This document shows positions 8,630-17,588 of a DNA stretch of 64,000 bases, piece by piece. Each line of letters starts with the position of its first letter. Position 1 is the first letter of the stretch. Both the position numbers and the translations under genes were made by a program. The stretch covers positions 6,988 to 70,987 of the forward strand of contig DASPNJ010000134.1 in NCBI GenBank assembly GCA_035626595.1, in the 5' to 3' direction. This stretch comes from JAQGMV01 sp035626595. Its GTDB lineage: Bacteria; Pseudomonadota; Gammaproteobacteria; Burkholderiales; SG8-41. The notes beneath the pieces were generated by a model, which had not been told where the DNA came from, searched no databases, and saw only the letters and a list, made by a program, of their open reading frames with translations.

Positions 8630-9151
8630 ATGTCGAACGACTCGACTACAGCTGAAGCGGCGGCAGCCGCGCCTGCCGCAGCGCCGGCTTCGGTTTTCCA
8701 TGACGAGCACGTGCTCGACCTGCTCGCGTACAAGATCCTGCTCACGTGGCTGCGGAATCGCTATGTCGAAAGCTTCTCCTTCACGCTCCACCTCAATGCG
8801 CTGACGCAGGAGCAGATGGGGTTGCTCGCCGATGCGATGGTCGCCGCCGCCCGCTCGGACGGCACGTTCGAACGCAGTGAGCGGGAGCACCTGGAGGCCG
8901 CGTGGAAGCTCATCGGTGTGAACGAGAGCGCGGCTGCGCTCTTCGCGACGGCACTTCAATCGCCGCGTGCGCTGCACGACATCCTCGATGCGGCCGGCGA
9001 CGCACAGTCGCGTGCCCTGGTGTACATCGGGTCGCTGCTCGCGATCGAAAAGCGGAGCGTCGTTCACCGCTACTACCTGAGGTATCTGGCGGCGCGCCTC
9101 GGCCTGCCCAACGAGCTCGTCTCGGCGCTCGAGCAGCGCTTCGCGAAGTAG
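8630..9151 (+). CDS. TerB-like / DUF533-type domain protein
   Basis: 173 residues. An Ala/Pro-rich N-terminus (1-25) precedes a helical domain. The core reads ADAMVAAARSDGTFERSE, the acidic helix-loop typical of TerB/DUF533 (YebE-like) proteins, and continues with a second helix pair near LLAIEKRSVVHRYYLRYLA. Family members are tied to tellurite, envelope or general stress, but the molecular role is not established. It is transcribed divergently from the ferritin-like operon (150-bp gap) and ends 2 bp from the convergent CBS gene. Confidence 0.65.
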   Translation: MSNDSTTAEAAAAAPAAAPASVFHDEHVLDLLAYKILLTWLRNRYVESFSFTLHLNALTQEQMGLLADAMVAAARSDGTFERSEREHLEAAWKLIGVNESAAALFATALQSPRALHDILDAAGDAQSRALVYIGSLLAIEKRSVVHRYYLRYLAARLGLPNELVSALEQRFAK

Positions 9152-9153
9152 CG

Positions 9154-9603
9154 TCAGGCGCTCTCGGGCGGCGCGGCGGGTTCCTCGGTGAGCGCCTGGA
9201 GCCCGCGCTGCACGGCCTCGCTTTCGACGAGCAGGTGCCGCGAGATGTCGCTCAACGTGATCCACCCGATGACATGACCGGCGTCGTTCACCACCGGCAG
9301 CCGCCGCACCTGGTGCGCGGCGATGAGATCCATCGCGGTGCGCAGCGAATCGTCTGCGCGGCACGTAAAAAGCATCGTGCTCGCGATCTGCATCACGCTG
9401 GTACGCTTGGGATCCCGCCCCTCGGCGACCAGTCGATAGAGGATGTCGCGGTCGGTGACGACGCCGCGCAGCTCCTCGGCCGTGCCCACGGGCAACGCGC
9501 TCACGTCGAGCTCGCCCATGAGCTGCGCGGCGTGCTGCACGCTCGACTCCGGCGCAATGAACTCCACACTGCGCACCATCAGGTCCGATACTTTGGTCGC
9601 CAT
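9154..9603 (-). CDS. CBS-pair domain protein
   Basis: 149 residues made of two CBS motifs. The first (about 8-60) contains VSALPVG and LRGVVTDRDILYRL. The second (about 72-125) contains VRRLPVVNDAGHVIGWITLSDI. CBS pairs bind adenine nucleotides and act as energy or ligand sensors. There is no attached catalytic domain. It lies 21 bp downstream of the SLC13-type permease on the same strand, so it may sense for that transporter or simply ride on the oxidase-permease transcript. Confidence 0.85.
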   Translation of the reverse strand: MATKVSDLMVRSVEFIAPESSVQHAAQLMGELDVSALPVGTAEELRGVVTDRDILYRLVAEGRDPKRTSVMQIASTMLFTCRADDSLRTAMDLIAAHQVRRLPVVNDAGHVIGWITLSDISRHLLVESEAVQRGLQALTEEPAAPPESA

Positions 9604-9624
9604 TCGCTTACCTCGTGTCGTGTC

Positions 9625-11409
9625 TCAGCCGGGCGTGAGGTTCCACACCGCAGCGATCAGCGGCACGCCCGTCAGCACCACCAGGATCGAAAGCGGCAGG
9701 CCGAGCTTCCAGTAATCGCTGAAGCGATAGCCGCCGGGCCCCATGACCAGCGTATTGCACTGATGCCCGAAGGGCGTGAGGAAGTCGCAGGCCGCGCCCA
9801 CCGCGACCGCCATCAGGAAAGCATCGGGATTCAGCCCGAGCTGCAGGGCGAGGCTGGCCGCGATAGGCGCAACCATGAGCACGGTCGCGGCGTTGTTCAG
9901 GAATGGCGTCACTGCCATCGCGGCCACCAGCACCAGCGCGAGCGCGCCCAGCGGCGGCAGTGCCCCGGCCGCCCCTGACAGCCAGCCCGCGATGAGCTCG
10001 CTGCCGCCGGTCGTGCGGATCGCCTCGCTCACCGGGATCAGCGCCCCAAGCAGGATCAATATGGGCCACTCCATCGTTTCGTAGGCTTCGCGCAGCGTCA
10101 GCGAGCGCGTGAGCAGCAGCATGACCGCAGCGGCGAAGAAGGCAATTGCGATCGGCAGGACCTCGGTGACCACGAGCACGATGGCCGCGGCCAGAATAAT
10201 GACCGGAATCCAGCGGTGGCGCGCGCTGCCGAAGCCGATCGAGCGCTCGGCGAGCGGCAGCACGCCGAATTCAGCCAGGACATCCGGCAGCGTGTCGAGC
10301 CGCCCCTGCATGACCATGACGTCTCCGGCCTCGAAGCGCATCGAGCGCAGCCGCTGCGTGATGCGCTCGCCGCTGCGACTCACCGCCAGGACGTTGACGT
10401 TGTAGCGATCGCCGAAATCGAGGCTCTGGAGCGTTCGTCCGACGAGCCTCGAATCGACGCCGATGACGCCTTCCACCACCCCCACGACGTCGCCGTCGCC
10501 GGAGGACTTCTCGTCCTTGCTGCGGTTCGAGAGCTCGAGTCCGCCGCGAACGATCACGCGTTCGAGCGCTTCAGGATCACCTTCGAGGAGCAGCAGGTCG
10601 CCCGCCTGGAGCAGGATGTTCGGCGTCGGCTTGTAGCGCCGGTAGCGCTCGCGCACGATGGTCGTCACCGCGAGCTTCCCTTCCGCGAGACTTTCCAGAT
10701 AGGCCGCGTTGCGACCGACCGCCGAAGAGCCCTCGGGCACGCAAACTTCGACCACGTAATTCTCGATGTTGATCGCCGCTTCGATCGAGGTGCCGCCGCG
10801 GCGGGCCTTCGGCAGCAGCACGTACGCAAACGTGAGGTAGAGGAGTCCGACGGCCGCCAGGCCGAGCCCGACCGGGGCATAGTCGAACATCGCGAACGGC
10901 TCTCCGAGAATCTCCTCGCGCATACGCGCCACGATCACGTTCGGCGAAGTACCGACGAGCGTGATGAGTCCGCCGAGGAGGGAGCCGAACGCGAGCGGCA
11001 TCAGGAGCTGTGAAGCGGAGCTGTCCGTGCGCTTGGCCATCTGGAACGCAACGGGCATCAGGATCGCGAGCGCCCCCACGTTCTTGATGATCGTCGAGAG
11101 CGCCGTGACGGCGAATACGAGCGTAAACACCTGCGCGCGCGCGGATTTGAGGAACGGCGTGAGCGGGCGCAGCAGCCGCTCGGTCACGCCGGATTTCGCC
11201 ACGGCTGCGCTCACCAGCAGGGCGGTCGCGACGATCACCACGACGTCGTCAGAGAAGCCCGAGAACGCTTCCTTTGCAGGCACGATGCCCACGAGCACGG
11301 ACGCGAGCAGGGCGAGCAGCGCGACGACGTCGTAACGCAGACGTCCCCATACGAAAAGCGCCATCATCGTGCCGACGATGGCGAAGGCGAAGGCCTGCTG
11401 AAGCGTCAT
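9625..11409 (-). CDS. SLC13/DASS family permease with two TrkA-C (RCK-C) domains
   Basis: 594 residues. An N-terminal block of helices (about 1-195) includes GFSDDVVVIVATALLVSAAV and TALSTIIKNVGALAILMPV, the latter with the asparagine typical of CitMHS/DASS carriers. A soluble middle (about 205-385) holds two TrkA-C-like domains, recognisable from VRGGLELSNR and DVMVMQGRLDTLPDVL. A second membrane block (about 395-594) follows, with AVTPFLNNAATVLMVAPIA. The family carries di- or tricarboxylates, sulfate or related anions with Na+ or H+; the cytosolic domains probably regulate it. It is downstream of the caa3 oxidase genes (62-bp gap) and upstream of the CBS gene. Confidence 0.85.
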   Translation of the reverse strand: MTLQQAFAFAIVGTMMALFVWGRLRYDVVALLALLASVLVGIVPAKEAFSGFSDDVVVIVATALLVSAAVAKSGVTERLLRPLTPFLKSARAQVFTLVFAVTALSTIIKNVGALAILMPVAFQMAKRTDSSASQLLMPLAFGSLLGGLITLVGTSPNVIVARMREEILGEPFAMFDYAPVGLGLAAVGLLYLTFAYVLLPKARRGGTSIEAAINIENYVVEVCVPEGSSAVGRNAAYLESLAEGKLAVTTIVRERYRRYKPTPNILLQAGDLLLLEGDPEALERVIVRGGLELSNRSKDEKSSGDGDVVGVVEGVIGVDSRLVGRTLQSLDFGDRYNVNVLAVSRSGERITQRLRSMRFEAGDVMVMQGRLDTLPDVLAEFGVLPLAERSIGFGSARHRWIPVIILAAAIVLVVTEVLPIAIAFFAAAVMLLLTRSLTLREAYETMEWPILILLGALIPVSEAIRTTGGSELIAGWLSGAAGALPPLGALALVLVAAMAVTPFLNNAATVLMVAPIAASLALQLGLNPDAFLMAVAVGAACDFLTPFGHQCNTLVMGPGGYRFSDYWKLGLPLSILVVLTGVPLIAAVWNLTPG

Positions 11410-11471
11410 CTGATCTCATGCTTGCGGTGGCCGTTCGCCGATTGCAAGGCGTGTGCCTCTGGCGCGAGACG

Positions 11472-12314
11472 TTACTGCAATGTGTACAGGTACGCCGCCA
11501 TGTCGTGCGCGTCGCGCTCGCTCACGCCGAGATTCGGCATCGCGCTGCGGGGATTCACCGCCTGCGGCTCGCGCAGCCACCGCGCCATGTTCTCCGGCGT
11601 GTTGGGCAGCATGCCGGCGATGTACTGGCGCAGCGCCATGCGCTCGAGCGGCGGCCCGACCGGGTTCTCGGCGCCGACGACTCCGGGAATCACGTGGCAC
11701 ATCGTGCAGGCGTACTGCGAGAGCGCGCGCTTGCCGCGGCGCGGGTCCGCAGGCGCGCCCGGCGGCGGTTCGGCGCTGAGCGCGGACGCGTTCGAGGGAA
11801 GCGCTCGCGCGCGCTCGGCGTACTCCGCGGGCGTCATCATGGCGAGCGCTTCGAGCCCGGCGACCACGGCCCAGAGATCGCTTTCTGCCAGCCGGAACTC
11901 CCACGCCGGCATGCCGGTCATCTTGATGCCGTTGCGCACGACCCAGTAGAGCTCGGCCGGTCTGCGCTCGCGCGCGGCGAGCGCGAAATTTTTCGCGAGC
12001 GGGGTCAGGCCGAGCGCGAAAGGCTCCGGCGGCACACCGGGCGCGCCATGGCATTGCACGCAGTGCTGGCGATAGAGCACCAGTCCGCGACCGACCTGCC
12101 CCGGATCGCCGAGCGGCGGCACCTCGATGCCGCGCGCATGGCGCTGGATCGATTCGCGAAGGCCGATCTGGAGCAACTCGTAGGTCGCCGCGAGGTGCTG
12201 GCGCGTCGCGGCGACATCGTAGAACCCGGCGTACAGCACCGCTGCGGCCGTGATGCCCGCGCCGAGCGCGAGCGCGGCGAGGACGAGGAGGACCGAGCTC
12301 AGGCGCACGCGCAT
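11472..12314 (-). CDS. Membrane-anchored di-heme cytochrome c
   Basis: 280 residues. An N-terminal hydrophobic helix (about 5-30) acts as uncleaved anchor or signal. It is followed by two cytochrome c domains with CVQCH (Cys85, Cys88, His89) and CTMCH (Cys203, Cys206, His207), and likely Met ligands in KMTGMPAW and SAMPNLG. I start at ATG 12314, where the signal-like helix begins; the upstream open frame is a shadow. The second domain, ending YLYTLQ, is a near duplicate of the mono-heme lipoprotein encoded just upstream (MLPNTPQNMARW-type motif). It is the last gene of the caa3 operon and likely feeds electrons to CuA. Confidence 0.85.
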   Translation of the reverse strand: MRVRLSSVLLVLAALALGAGITAAAVLYAGFYDVAATRQHLAATYELLQIGLRESIQRHARGIEVPPLGDPGQVGRGLVLYRQHCVQCHGAPGVPPEPFALGLTPLAKNFALAARERRPAELYWVVRNGIKMTGMPAWEFRLAESDLWAVVAGLEALAMMTPAEYAERARALPSNASALSAEPPPGAPADPRRGKRALSQYACTMCHVIPGVVGAENPVGPPLERMALRQYIAGMLPNTPENMARWLREPQAVNPRSAMPNLGVSERDAHDMAAYLYTLQ

Positions 12315-12321
12315 GTCGTTC

Positions 12322-12705
12322 TCATCGCAAGGTGTAGAGGTAAGCGACCATATCGCGGGCGTGCGTCGGAGGCACCTGCATGTCGGGCATGCGCGTGAGC
12401 GGATCGATGCTGCGGGGCGATTCGATCCAGCGGGCCATGTTCTGCGGCGTGTTCGGCAGCATGCCGCCGACATACGCGCGGCGGGCGATCAGCGTGAGCG
12501 GCGGTCCTACGTCGCCGCGCGCCGCCGCGACGCCCGGAATCGTATGGCAGGTGCCGCAGCCGTACTGGCGCAGCAGGAGCCGGCCGTTTTCGCGGTCGCC
12601 GGGTGCGTGGGGCGGCGAGGGCGGCGGCGCTTCGCACGCACCGAGCGTCGCTGCGAGCAGTGCTGCCAGCGAGATCCAGCGTGTGCTGCGCCGGGTCACT
12701 CGCAT
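12322..12705 (-). CDS. Cytochrome c lipoprotein (mono-heme)
   Basis: 127 residues. A basic start (MRVTRRSTRW) and hydrophobic run end in the lipobox LGAC (Cys24), so the mature protein is lipid-anchored in the periplasm. The heme site is CGTCH (Cys50, Cys53, His54) and the distal Met is probably in TRMPDMQV. ATG 12705 overlaps the end of the upstream membrane gene by 10 bp; a longer open frame to 13044 is not coding. Together with the di-heme protein it gives the oxidase operon dedicated electron donors. Confidence 0.85.
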   Translation of the reverse strand: MRVTRRSTRWISLAALLAATLGACEAPPPSPPHAPGDRENGRLLLRQYGCGTCHTIPGVAAARGDVGPPLTLIARRAYVGGMLPNTPQNMARWIESPRSIDPLTRMPDMQVPPTHARDMVAYLYTLR

Positions 12706-13040
12706 GGAGGCAGCCACAGGAATGTCACACCTTCGAAAATCACGGCGACCAGCGCGAGCGCCGCGAGGCCCGCGCTGCTCGACTCGATGAAGCCGCCGTC
12801 GGCGCGATGCGTGCGCGGGAGGCGGGCGATGAAGGGCATCAGCGCTGCCGCGGCGATCAGGCTGGAGATGCCGATAACCCACGGGATCGCGGCGACCCAC
12901 GCCTGCCCGTCGTCGAGAAAGCGGCGCGCGCATGCGAGGCCGGTGTAGCCGTAGATCGCGGCAAAGTGCAGCGCCCAAACCATGATGCCGGCGGAGATCC
13001 GCAGCGCCGCGGCGGCGAAGGGTGTGTCGCGCGTGCTCAT
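12696..13040 (-). CDS. Small membrane protein of the cytochrome oxidase operon
   Basis: 114 residues with three likely membrane helices (about 13-35, 47-70, 90-110). The first reads RISAGIMVWALHFAAIYGYTG. The ATG at 13040 overlaps the end of the subunit I-III gene by 4 bp, and its own end overlaps the cytochrome lipoprotein by 10 bp. It therefore sits in a fully coupled operon. No named family is recognised. By place and size it could replace subunit IV or be an assembly factor for the oxidase. Confidence 0.75.
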   Translation of the reverse strand: MSTRDTPFAAAALRISAGIMVWALHFAAIYGYTGLACARRFLDDGQAWVAAIPWVIGISSLIAAAALMPFIARLPRTHRADGGFIESSSAGLAALALVAVIFEGVTFLWLPPCE

Positions 13041-15559
13041 GCAATCAGCCTTGGGAAGCCGTGCACGAGGAGGAGCCCGGCGAGCGTCTGCGCAACGGTG
13101 TAGTGCCAGAAGAGCGCGGTATTGTCGAAGGTCGCCCGGCGCTCCCGATCGAGCTTGCCTGCAATGCCGCGCGCGATGGTGAAAGACGCCATGAGGATCA
13201 CGATGACTGCGAAGAAGCCGAACAGCGAGACGACCAGCCAGACGGCCGCGCCGTACGCCGATCGGACCGCCGAAACGCCAACACCCAGGTGCCCGGCCAG
13301 CTCCGCCGAGAATCCGGCGATCATCAGGGTGACAGCGAGCGCAAGCATCACGCACGCCGCCGTTCTCGCATTGTCGTGAAGCGCGCGTGCGGCATACGCG
13401 ACGCACGCGCTGCTCGCGAGCAGCGCTGCCGCTGCGATGACCGCATAGGCGGCGGGTGGCATCGAGCGCGCCTCCGCCCACGCTTCCGGCGAAACCGTCC
13501 ACAGAAAGAGGTACGAGAACGCGGCGCTCGCGAATGTCGAGGCCGACACCAGCACGAGCACGATCATCGCCCACCACGACTGCGACGAAGGACCGGTCAT
13601 GTACACCGGCAGCCGCAGCCCGCCGCCGACGTCCACCGGCGGATGCGACGGGCCCGGATCGAGCGACCACAGCCAGGCGACGACAGCCGCCGTCGCGATC
13701 GCGCCGCAGACGAGCGCCGGCGCGACGAGCTTCACGGTGAGCAGCAGAAAAAAGGCGGCCGTGAACACCGCCGCGATGAAATGCGCCCAGCCGGGGAACG
13801 GCATCTGGAGGAGCCATTGCGGCCGCGCTTCGACGGGACTCGTCACGATGGTCTCGCGCCCGCCGGTCGGCGCGCCGGGCAGATAGTAGCGCCCGGCTTC
13901 GACGTCCTCTGCGAGGGTTGGGTCGTCCCACAGCGGGTAGCGGCTCTTCACCACCGGTATGCTGCGGTTCGAATAATTGCCGTTCGGGAGCCATTCGAGC
14001 GTACCGCTGTTCCAGACGTTGCCGGCGTTTTCCTCGGTGGCAAAGCGGAAGTTCCGCGCAATGTCGACGAGCAGGAGGAGCACGCCGGCTGCGACCAGGT
14101 ATGCGCCCGCGGTCGAGACCAGGTTCAGGAGGTCCCAGCCGAGTCCGCCCGGATAGGTGTACACGCGCCGCGGCATGCCCGCGAGACCCGTGATGTGCAT
14201 CGGAAAGAACGCGATGTTCACGCCGGCGAAAACGAGACCGAAGACCCAGCGTCCGAGTCGTTCCGAGAGCGGACGGCGGCTCACGTACGGCATCCAGTAG
14301 TACAGCGCGGCGAGCAGCGGTAACACCATGCCGCCGATCAGCACGTAATGGAAATGCGCGACGACGAAATAGGTGTCGTGGACCTGCCAGTCGAACGGCA
14401 CGACGGCGACCATGACGCCGGTGAGCCCCCCGATCACGAAGACCGCGAGAGCCCCGATGATGAACAGCGTCGGCGTTTTCCATTGCACGCGTCCCGCAGC
14501 GAACGTGGCGATCCACGAGAACACCTGAATGCCGCTGGGGATCGAAACGGCCATGCTCGCCGCGGAAAAGAACGCGAGCGACAGCCGTGGGATGCCGGTG
14601 GTGAACATGTGATGCACCCACAAGCCGAAGCTCAGGAACCCCGTCCCGATAAGGGCGAGCACCACCAGACGATGGCCTACGAGCGGCTTCTGCGCCATCG
14701 CCGGCACGATCATCGACACCATGCCGGCCGCCGGCAGGAAGATGATGTAGACCTCCGGGTGGCCGAAGAACCAGAAGAGGTGCTGCCACAGGAGGGGATC
14801 GCCGCCGCGATCGGCGCTGAAGAACGGCCAGCCGAACGCCCGCTCGAGCTCGAGCAGCACCGTCGCGACGATGATCGCCGGAAACGCGAAGACGATCATG
14901 ACCGCGAACACGAGCATCGCCCACGCGAAGACGGGAATGCGGTCGAGCGTCATGCCGGGTGCGCGCGTGCGCAGCACGCCTACGATGATCTCGATCGCGC
15001 CGGCGATGGCGGAAATCTCGATGAAGCCGATGCCGAGGAGCCAGAAATCCTCGTTGAAGCCCGGAGAGTACTGTTCGGTGGTGAGCGGCGGGTACATGAA
15101 CCAGCCGCCGCGCGGCGCGAGATCGACGAAGATGCTGCCGAAGAAGACGAGCCCGCCGATGAAATAGGCCCAGAACGCGTATGCCGAGAGCCGGGGGAAC
15201 GGCAGATCGCGCGCCCCGAGCATGTTGGGCAGCAGCAGGATGCCCATCGCTTCGACGACCGGCACCGCGAAAAGAAACATCATCACGGTGCCGTGCATCG
15301 TGAAGAGCTGGTTGTAGAGGCTCGGGCCGATCAGCTCGTTCTGCGGCACCGCGAGCTGCGTGCGCATGACGAGCGCGAGAACACCGGCGAGCACGAAGAA
15401 AAGCAGCCCGGCCGCGACGTACGCGATGCCGACCACGTTATTGTTGATGTCGGTGACGAACGCGAGACCGCGCGGCGAGGCCCAGATGCGGCGCAGCGTG
15501 TCGAGCTCGCCCGGCGGCCGCGGCTCAGTCGAGGGCAGCGACGTATGCGGCGAGCGCAC
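13037..15559 (-). CDS. ctaD: Cytochrome c oxidase subunit I-III fusion (aa3/caa3 type)
   Basis: 840 residues. Residues about 1-560 are subunit I, with WFFGHPEVYIIFLP (CuB histidine, proton-channel Glu and cross-linked Tyr), WVHHMFTTG (two CuB histidines) and DTYFVVAHFHYVLIGG (heme a and a3 histidines). HPEVY with its Glu places it in the A1 type. The remaining ~250 residues are a shortened subunit III-like membrane domain ending FDNTALFWHYTVAQTLAGLLLVHGFP. Chain I reduces O2 to water and pumps protons. I use the GTG at 15559, which overlaps the subunit II gene by 35 bp; no ATG lies near the required N-terminus. No separate subunit III gene is present, which supports a true fusion. Confidence 0.93.
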   Translation of the reverse strand: MRSPHTSLPSTEPRPPGELDTLRRIWASPRGLAFVTDINNNVVGIAYVAAGLLFFVLAGVLALVMRTQLAVPQNELIGPSLYNQLFTMHGTVMMFLFAVPVVEAMGILLLPNMLGARDLPFPRLSAYAFWAYFIGGLVFFGSIFVDLAPRGGWFMYPPLTTEQYSPGFNEDFWLLGIGFIEISAIAGAIEIIVGVLRTRAPGMTLDRIPVFAWAMLVFAVMIVFAFPAIIVATVLLELERAFGWPFFSADRGGDPLLWQHLFWFFGHPEVYIIFLPAAGMVSMIVPAMAQKPLVGHRLVVLALIGTGFLSFGLWVHHMFTTGIPRLSLAFFSAASMAVSIPSGIQVFSWIATFAAGRVQWKTPTLFIIGALAVFVIGGLTGVMVAVVPFDWQVHDTYFVVAHFHYVLIGGMVLPLLAALYYWMPYVSRRPLSERLGRWVFGLVFAGVNIAFFPMHITGLAGMPRRVYTYPGGLGWDLLNLVSTAGAYLVAAGVLLLLVDIARNFRFATEENAGNVWNSGTLEWLPNGNYSNRSIPVVKSRYPLWDDPTLAEDVEAGRYYLPGAPTGGRETIVTSPVEARPQWLLQMPFPGWAHFIAAVFTAAFFLLLTVKLVAPALVCGAIATAAVVAWLWSLDPGPSHPPVDVGGGLRLPVYMTGPSSQSWWAMIVLVLVSASTFASAAFSYLFLWTVSPEAWAEARSMPPAAYAVIAAAALLASSACVAYAARALHDNARTAACVMLALAVTLMIAGFSAELAGHLGVGVSAVRSAYGAAVWLVVSLFGFFAVIVILMASFTIARGIAGKLDRERRATFDNTALFWHYTVAQTLAGLLLVHGFPRLIA

Positions 15560-16463
15560 TCAGGTCCTCGTCGGTGAAGATGTCGAGCGACGGCATCAGG
15601 TTGCCGGGTTTCACGCGCTGGCTGTCGCGTATCCAGCGCGCGATCGCCTCGGCGCCGTTCGGCAGCGCGCCCGCGGCGAGCGAGTGACGGCTCGCGACGT
15701 GCGTGAGGTCCGGACCGAGCACGCCTTCGGCAGGCGTGCCGCGCACGGCGTGGCACGCGGCGCAGTGCTCCAGGAAAAGCGTCCGACCGCGGCGTTCGCG
15801 GTCGGATTGCGGCTCGCGCGCGCTGCGCCGCTGCGCCGCGCGCCAGCGCTCGAACTCGTCTTCGTCCAGCGCGACGACGTAGAGCGCCATCAGCGCATGC
15901 GGTCCGCCGCAGTATTCGGCGCACTGTCCACGGAAGAGTCCCGTGCGTGCCGCATCCACGCGCAGCCGCTTCACGCTGCCGGGAATCATGTCGAGCTTGC
16001 CCGCGAGCGCCGGCACCCAGAAGCTGTGGATCACGTCCGCGCTCGAAAGTATGAGCTCGACCGACCGGCCCGCCGGCAGGCGCAACTCGTTGGCCGTGAC
16101 GAAATCGACACCGCCCGATGCGTCGAGATAACGCACGCGCCACCACCACTGATGGCCGATCACCTCCACGCGAAGATCGGCGGCGCCCGCGGGCACCACG
16201 TCGCGCGCCAGCGTGAGCGAGTAGACGAAGAGGGCCGTGAGAACGATGCCGGGGAACGCAATGCCGGCATAGATGACGAACCGGCCTGACGCGATCGACC
16301 TGCGCCGCCGCTCGGGCGAGTACAGCGCGTATGCGGTGAACCCCGCCACGACGACGAAGACGATGGCGCCGCCCCCGAAGAGCACCCACGCGAGCGTGGC
16401 AACCGCCTCAGCGTGCGGCCCGTACGGGTCGAGCACCGACTGCAGGGCGGCCGGCGGGTTCAT
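15525..16463 (-). CDS. ctaC: Cytochrome c oxidase subunit II with fused cytochrome c domain
   Basis: 312 residues. Two transmembrane helices (about 22-48 and 63-86) anchor a periplasmic cupredoxin domain. The CuA ligands are His146 (VIHSFWVP) and the motif GQCAEYCGGPHALM (Cys181, Glu183, Cys185, His189, Met192). An Arg/Gln-rich linker leads to a cytochrome c domain with CAACH (Cys234, Cys237, His238) and the likely ligand Met of GNLMPSLD. This is the caa3 layout, in which subunit II takes electrons through its own heme. It is the first gene of the operon, with five genes overlapping or within 10 bp of each other. No cleavable signal is obvious. Confidence 0.93.
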   Translation of the reverse strand: MNPPAALQSVLDPYGPHAEAVATLAWVLFGGGAIVFVVVAGFTAYALYSPERRRRSIASGRFVIYAGIAFPGIVLTALFVYSLTLARDVVPAGAADLRVEVIGHQWWWRVRYLDASGGVDFVTANELRLPAGRSVELILSSADVIHSFWVPALAGKLDMIPGSVKRLRVDAARTGLFRGQCAEYCGGPHALMALYVVALDEDEFERWRAAQRRSAREPQSDRERRGRTLFLEHCAACHAVRGTPAEGVLGPDLTHVASRHSLAAGALPNGAEAIARWIRDSQRVKPGNLMPSLDIFTDEDLSALAAYVAALD

Positions 16464-16525
16464 GTCGGCGGCTCAAAGCAATCCGTGCGCCGGGCCGCCG
16501 GGCATGGGTGTTGCCCCCGGCGCAC

Positions 16526-17566
16526 ATGGCGAATCGGACCGATGCGTACATCCGCCGCGTGACCATTGCCGCCGCCATCGGCGCGGCCGCGGTGCTTCTC
16601 ACGCTCGCTTTGTGGGCCGCGTCCCAGATGCTGCTGGTGGTTTTCGGCGGCATCCTGATCGCGGTGCTGCTGCGCAGCCTCGCCGATCTGGTGACCGGCT
16701 ACACGCGGCTCCCCGCGACTGCCGCGGTGTGGCTCGTGCTGCTAGTTCTGCTTTCGGTGCTCGGCGGGGGCGGTTGGTACCTGTGGGCGGACATCAGCTC
16801 GCAGTTCGGCGAGCTCGGGCAAAGCCTCACGGCCTTATGGGATCGGCTGCGCGGTTTTCTCGAGCAGCAACCCTGGGGACAGCAGCTCCTGACGGTGCTC
16901 GGCGATCCGCAGAGTGCCGGCGGCAAACCGGGTGCGCTCGCGAACGCTTTCGGGGCCGCCGTCGCGGCGCTCTCGGGTATCGTCATCAGCCTCTTCATCG
17001 GGGTGTACATCGCAGTCGATCCGACGCTGTATCGCCACGGCGTGCTGCGGCTCGTGCCGCGCGTGCACCGCGACCGCGCGAAAGAAATCATCGAAGAGCT
17101 TCACGACACGCTCCAGCGCTGGCTGCTGGGCACGCTCGTGCTGATGATCATCGTCGGCACGATGATTACGGTCGGGCTCACGCTGATCGGGATTCCGATG
17201 GCGCTCGCGCTCGGCTTCATCGCGTTCATGCTCGAGTTCGTGCCCTACGTCGGCCCGATCGTCGCGGCGATACCCGCCGTTCTGGTGGCCGCGAGCGTCG
17301 GTCCGCGCGAGGTGCTGTTCGTCGTGCTGCTCTACTGGGCGGTGCAGTCGATCGAAGGCTACGTGCTCTCGCCGCTCGTATACCAGCGCAGCATCGAGAT
17401 TCCGCCGATGCTCACGATCAGCGCGCAGATCGTGCTGGGCACGCTGCTCGGCATGATGGGTGTCATCTTCGCGACGCCGCTCACCGCGAGCGCGATGGTG
17501 CTCGTGCAGCGCCTGTACGTCGAATCCGCGCTGGGCGACCGGCTCGACCGGCCGGTGCGCGACTAG
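16526..17566 (+). CDS. AI-2E family transporter
   Basis: 346 residues. Hydrophobic pairs at the N-terminus (about 12-60) are followed by a soluble segment, then a long membrane part. It contains GVYIAVDPTLYRHGVLRLVP and the family region EFVPYVGPIVAAIPAVLVA. This superfamily (PerM/TqsA/AI-2E) exports small molecules or acts as a Na+ or H+-linked carrier; the substrate is unknown. ATG 16526 is used; an in-frame GTG at 16508 is possible and neither has a clear ribosome site. It diverges from the caa3 operon (62-bp gap) and is followed by the TVP38 gene after 22 bp. Confidence 0.85.
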   Translation: MANRTDAYIRRVTIAAAIGAAAVLLTLALWAASQMLLVVFGGILIAVLLRSLADLVTGYTRLPATAAVWLVLLVLLSVLGGGGWYLWADISSQFGELGQSLTALWDRLRGFLEQQPWGQQLLTVLGDPQSAGGKPGALANAFGAAVAALSGIVISLFIGVYIAVDPTLYRHGVLRLVPRVHRDRAKEIIEELHDTLQRWLLGTLVLMIIVGTMITVGLTLIGIPMALALGFIAFMLEFVPYVGPIVAAIPAVLVAASVGPREVLFVVLLYWAVQSIEGYVLSPLVYQRSIEIPPMLTISAQIVLGTLLGMMGVIFATPLTASAMVLVQRLYVESALGDRLDRPVRD

Positions 17567-17588
17567 CGTCACGCTCGAGAATCTCAGG

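Noticed and set aside
12696..14924. 742-codon open frame covering part of the oxidase gene
   Set aside because: Only its last 114 codons (from 13040) are a gene; the rest is a shadow of the subunit I-III fusion.
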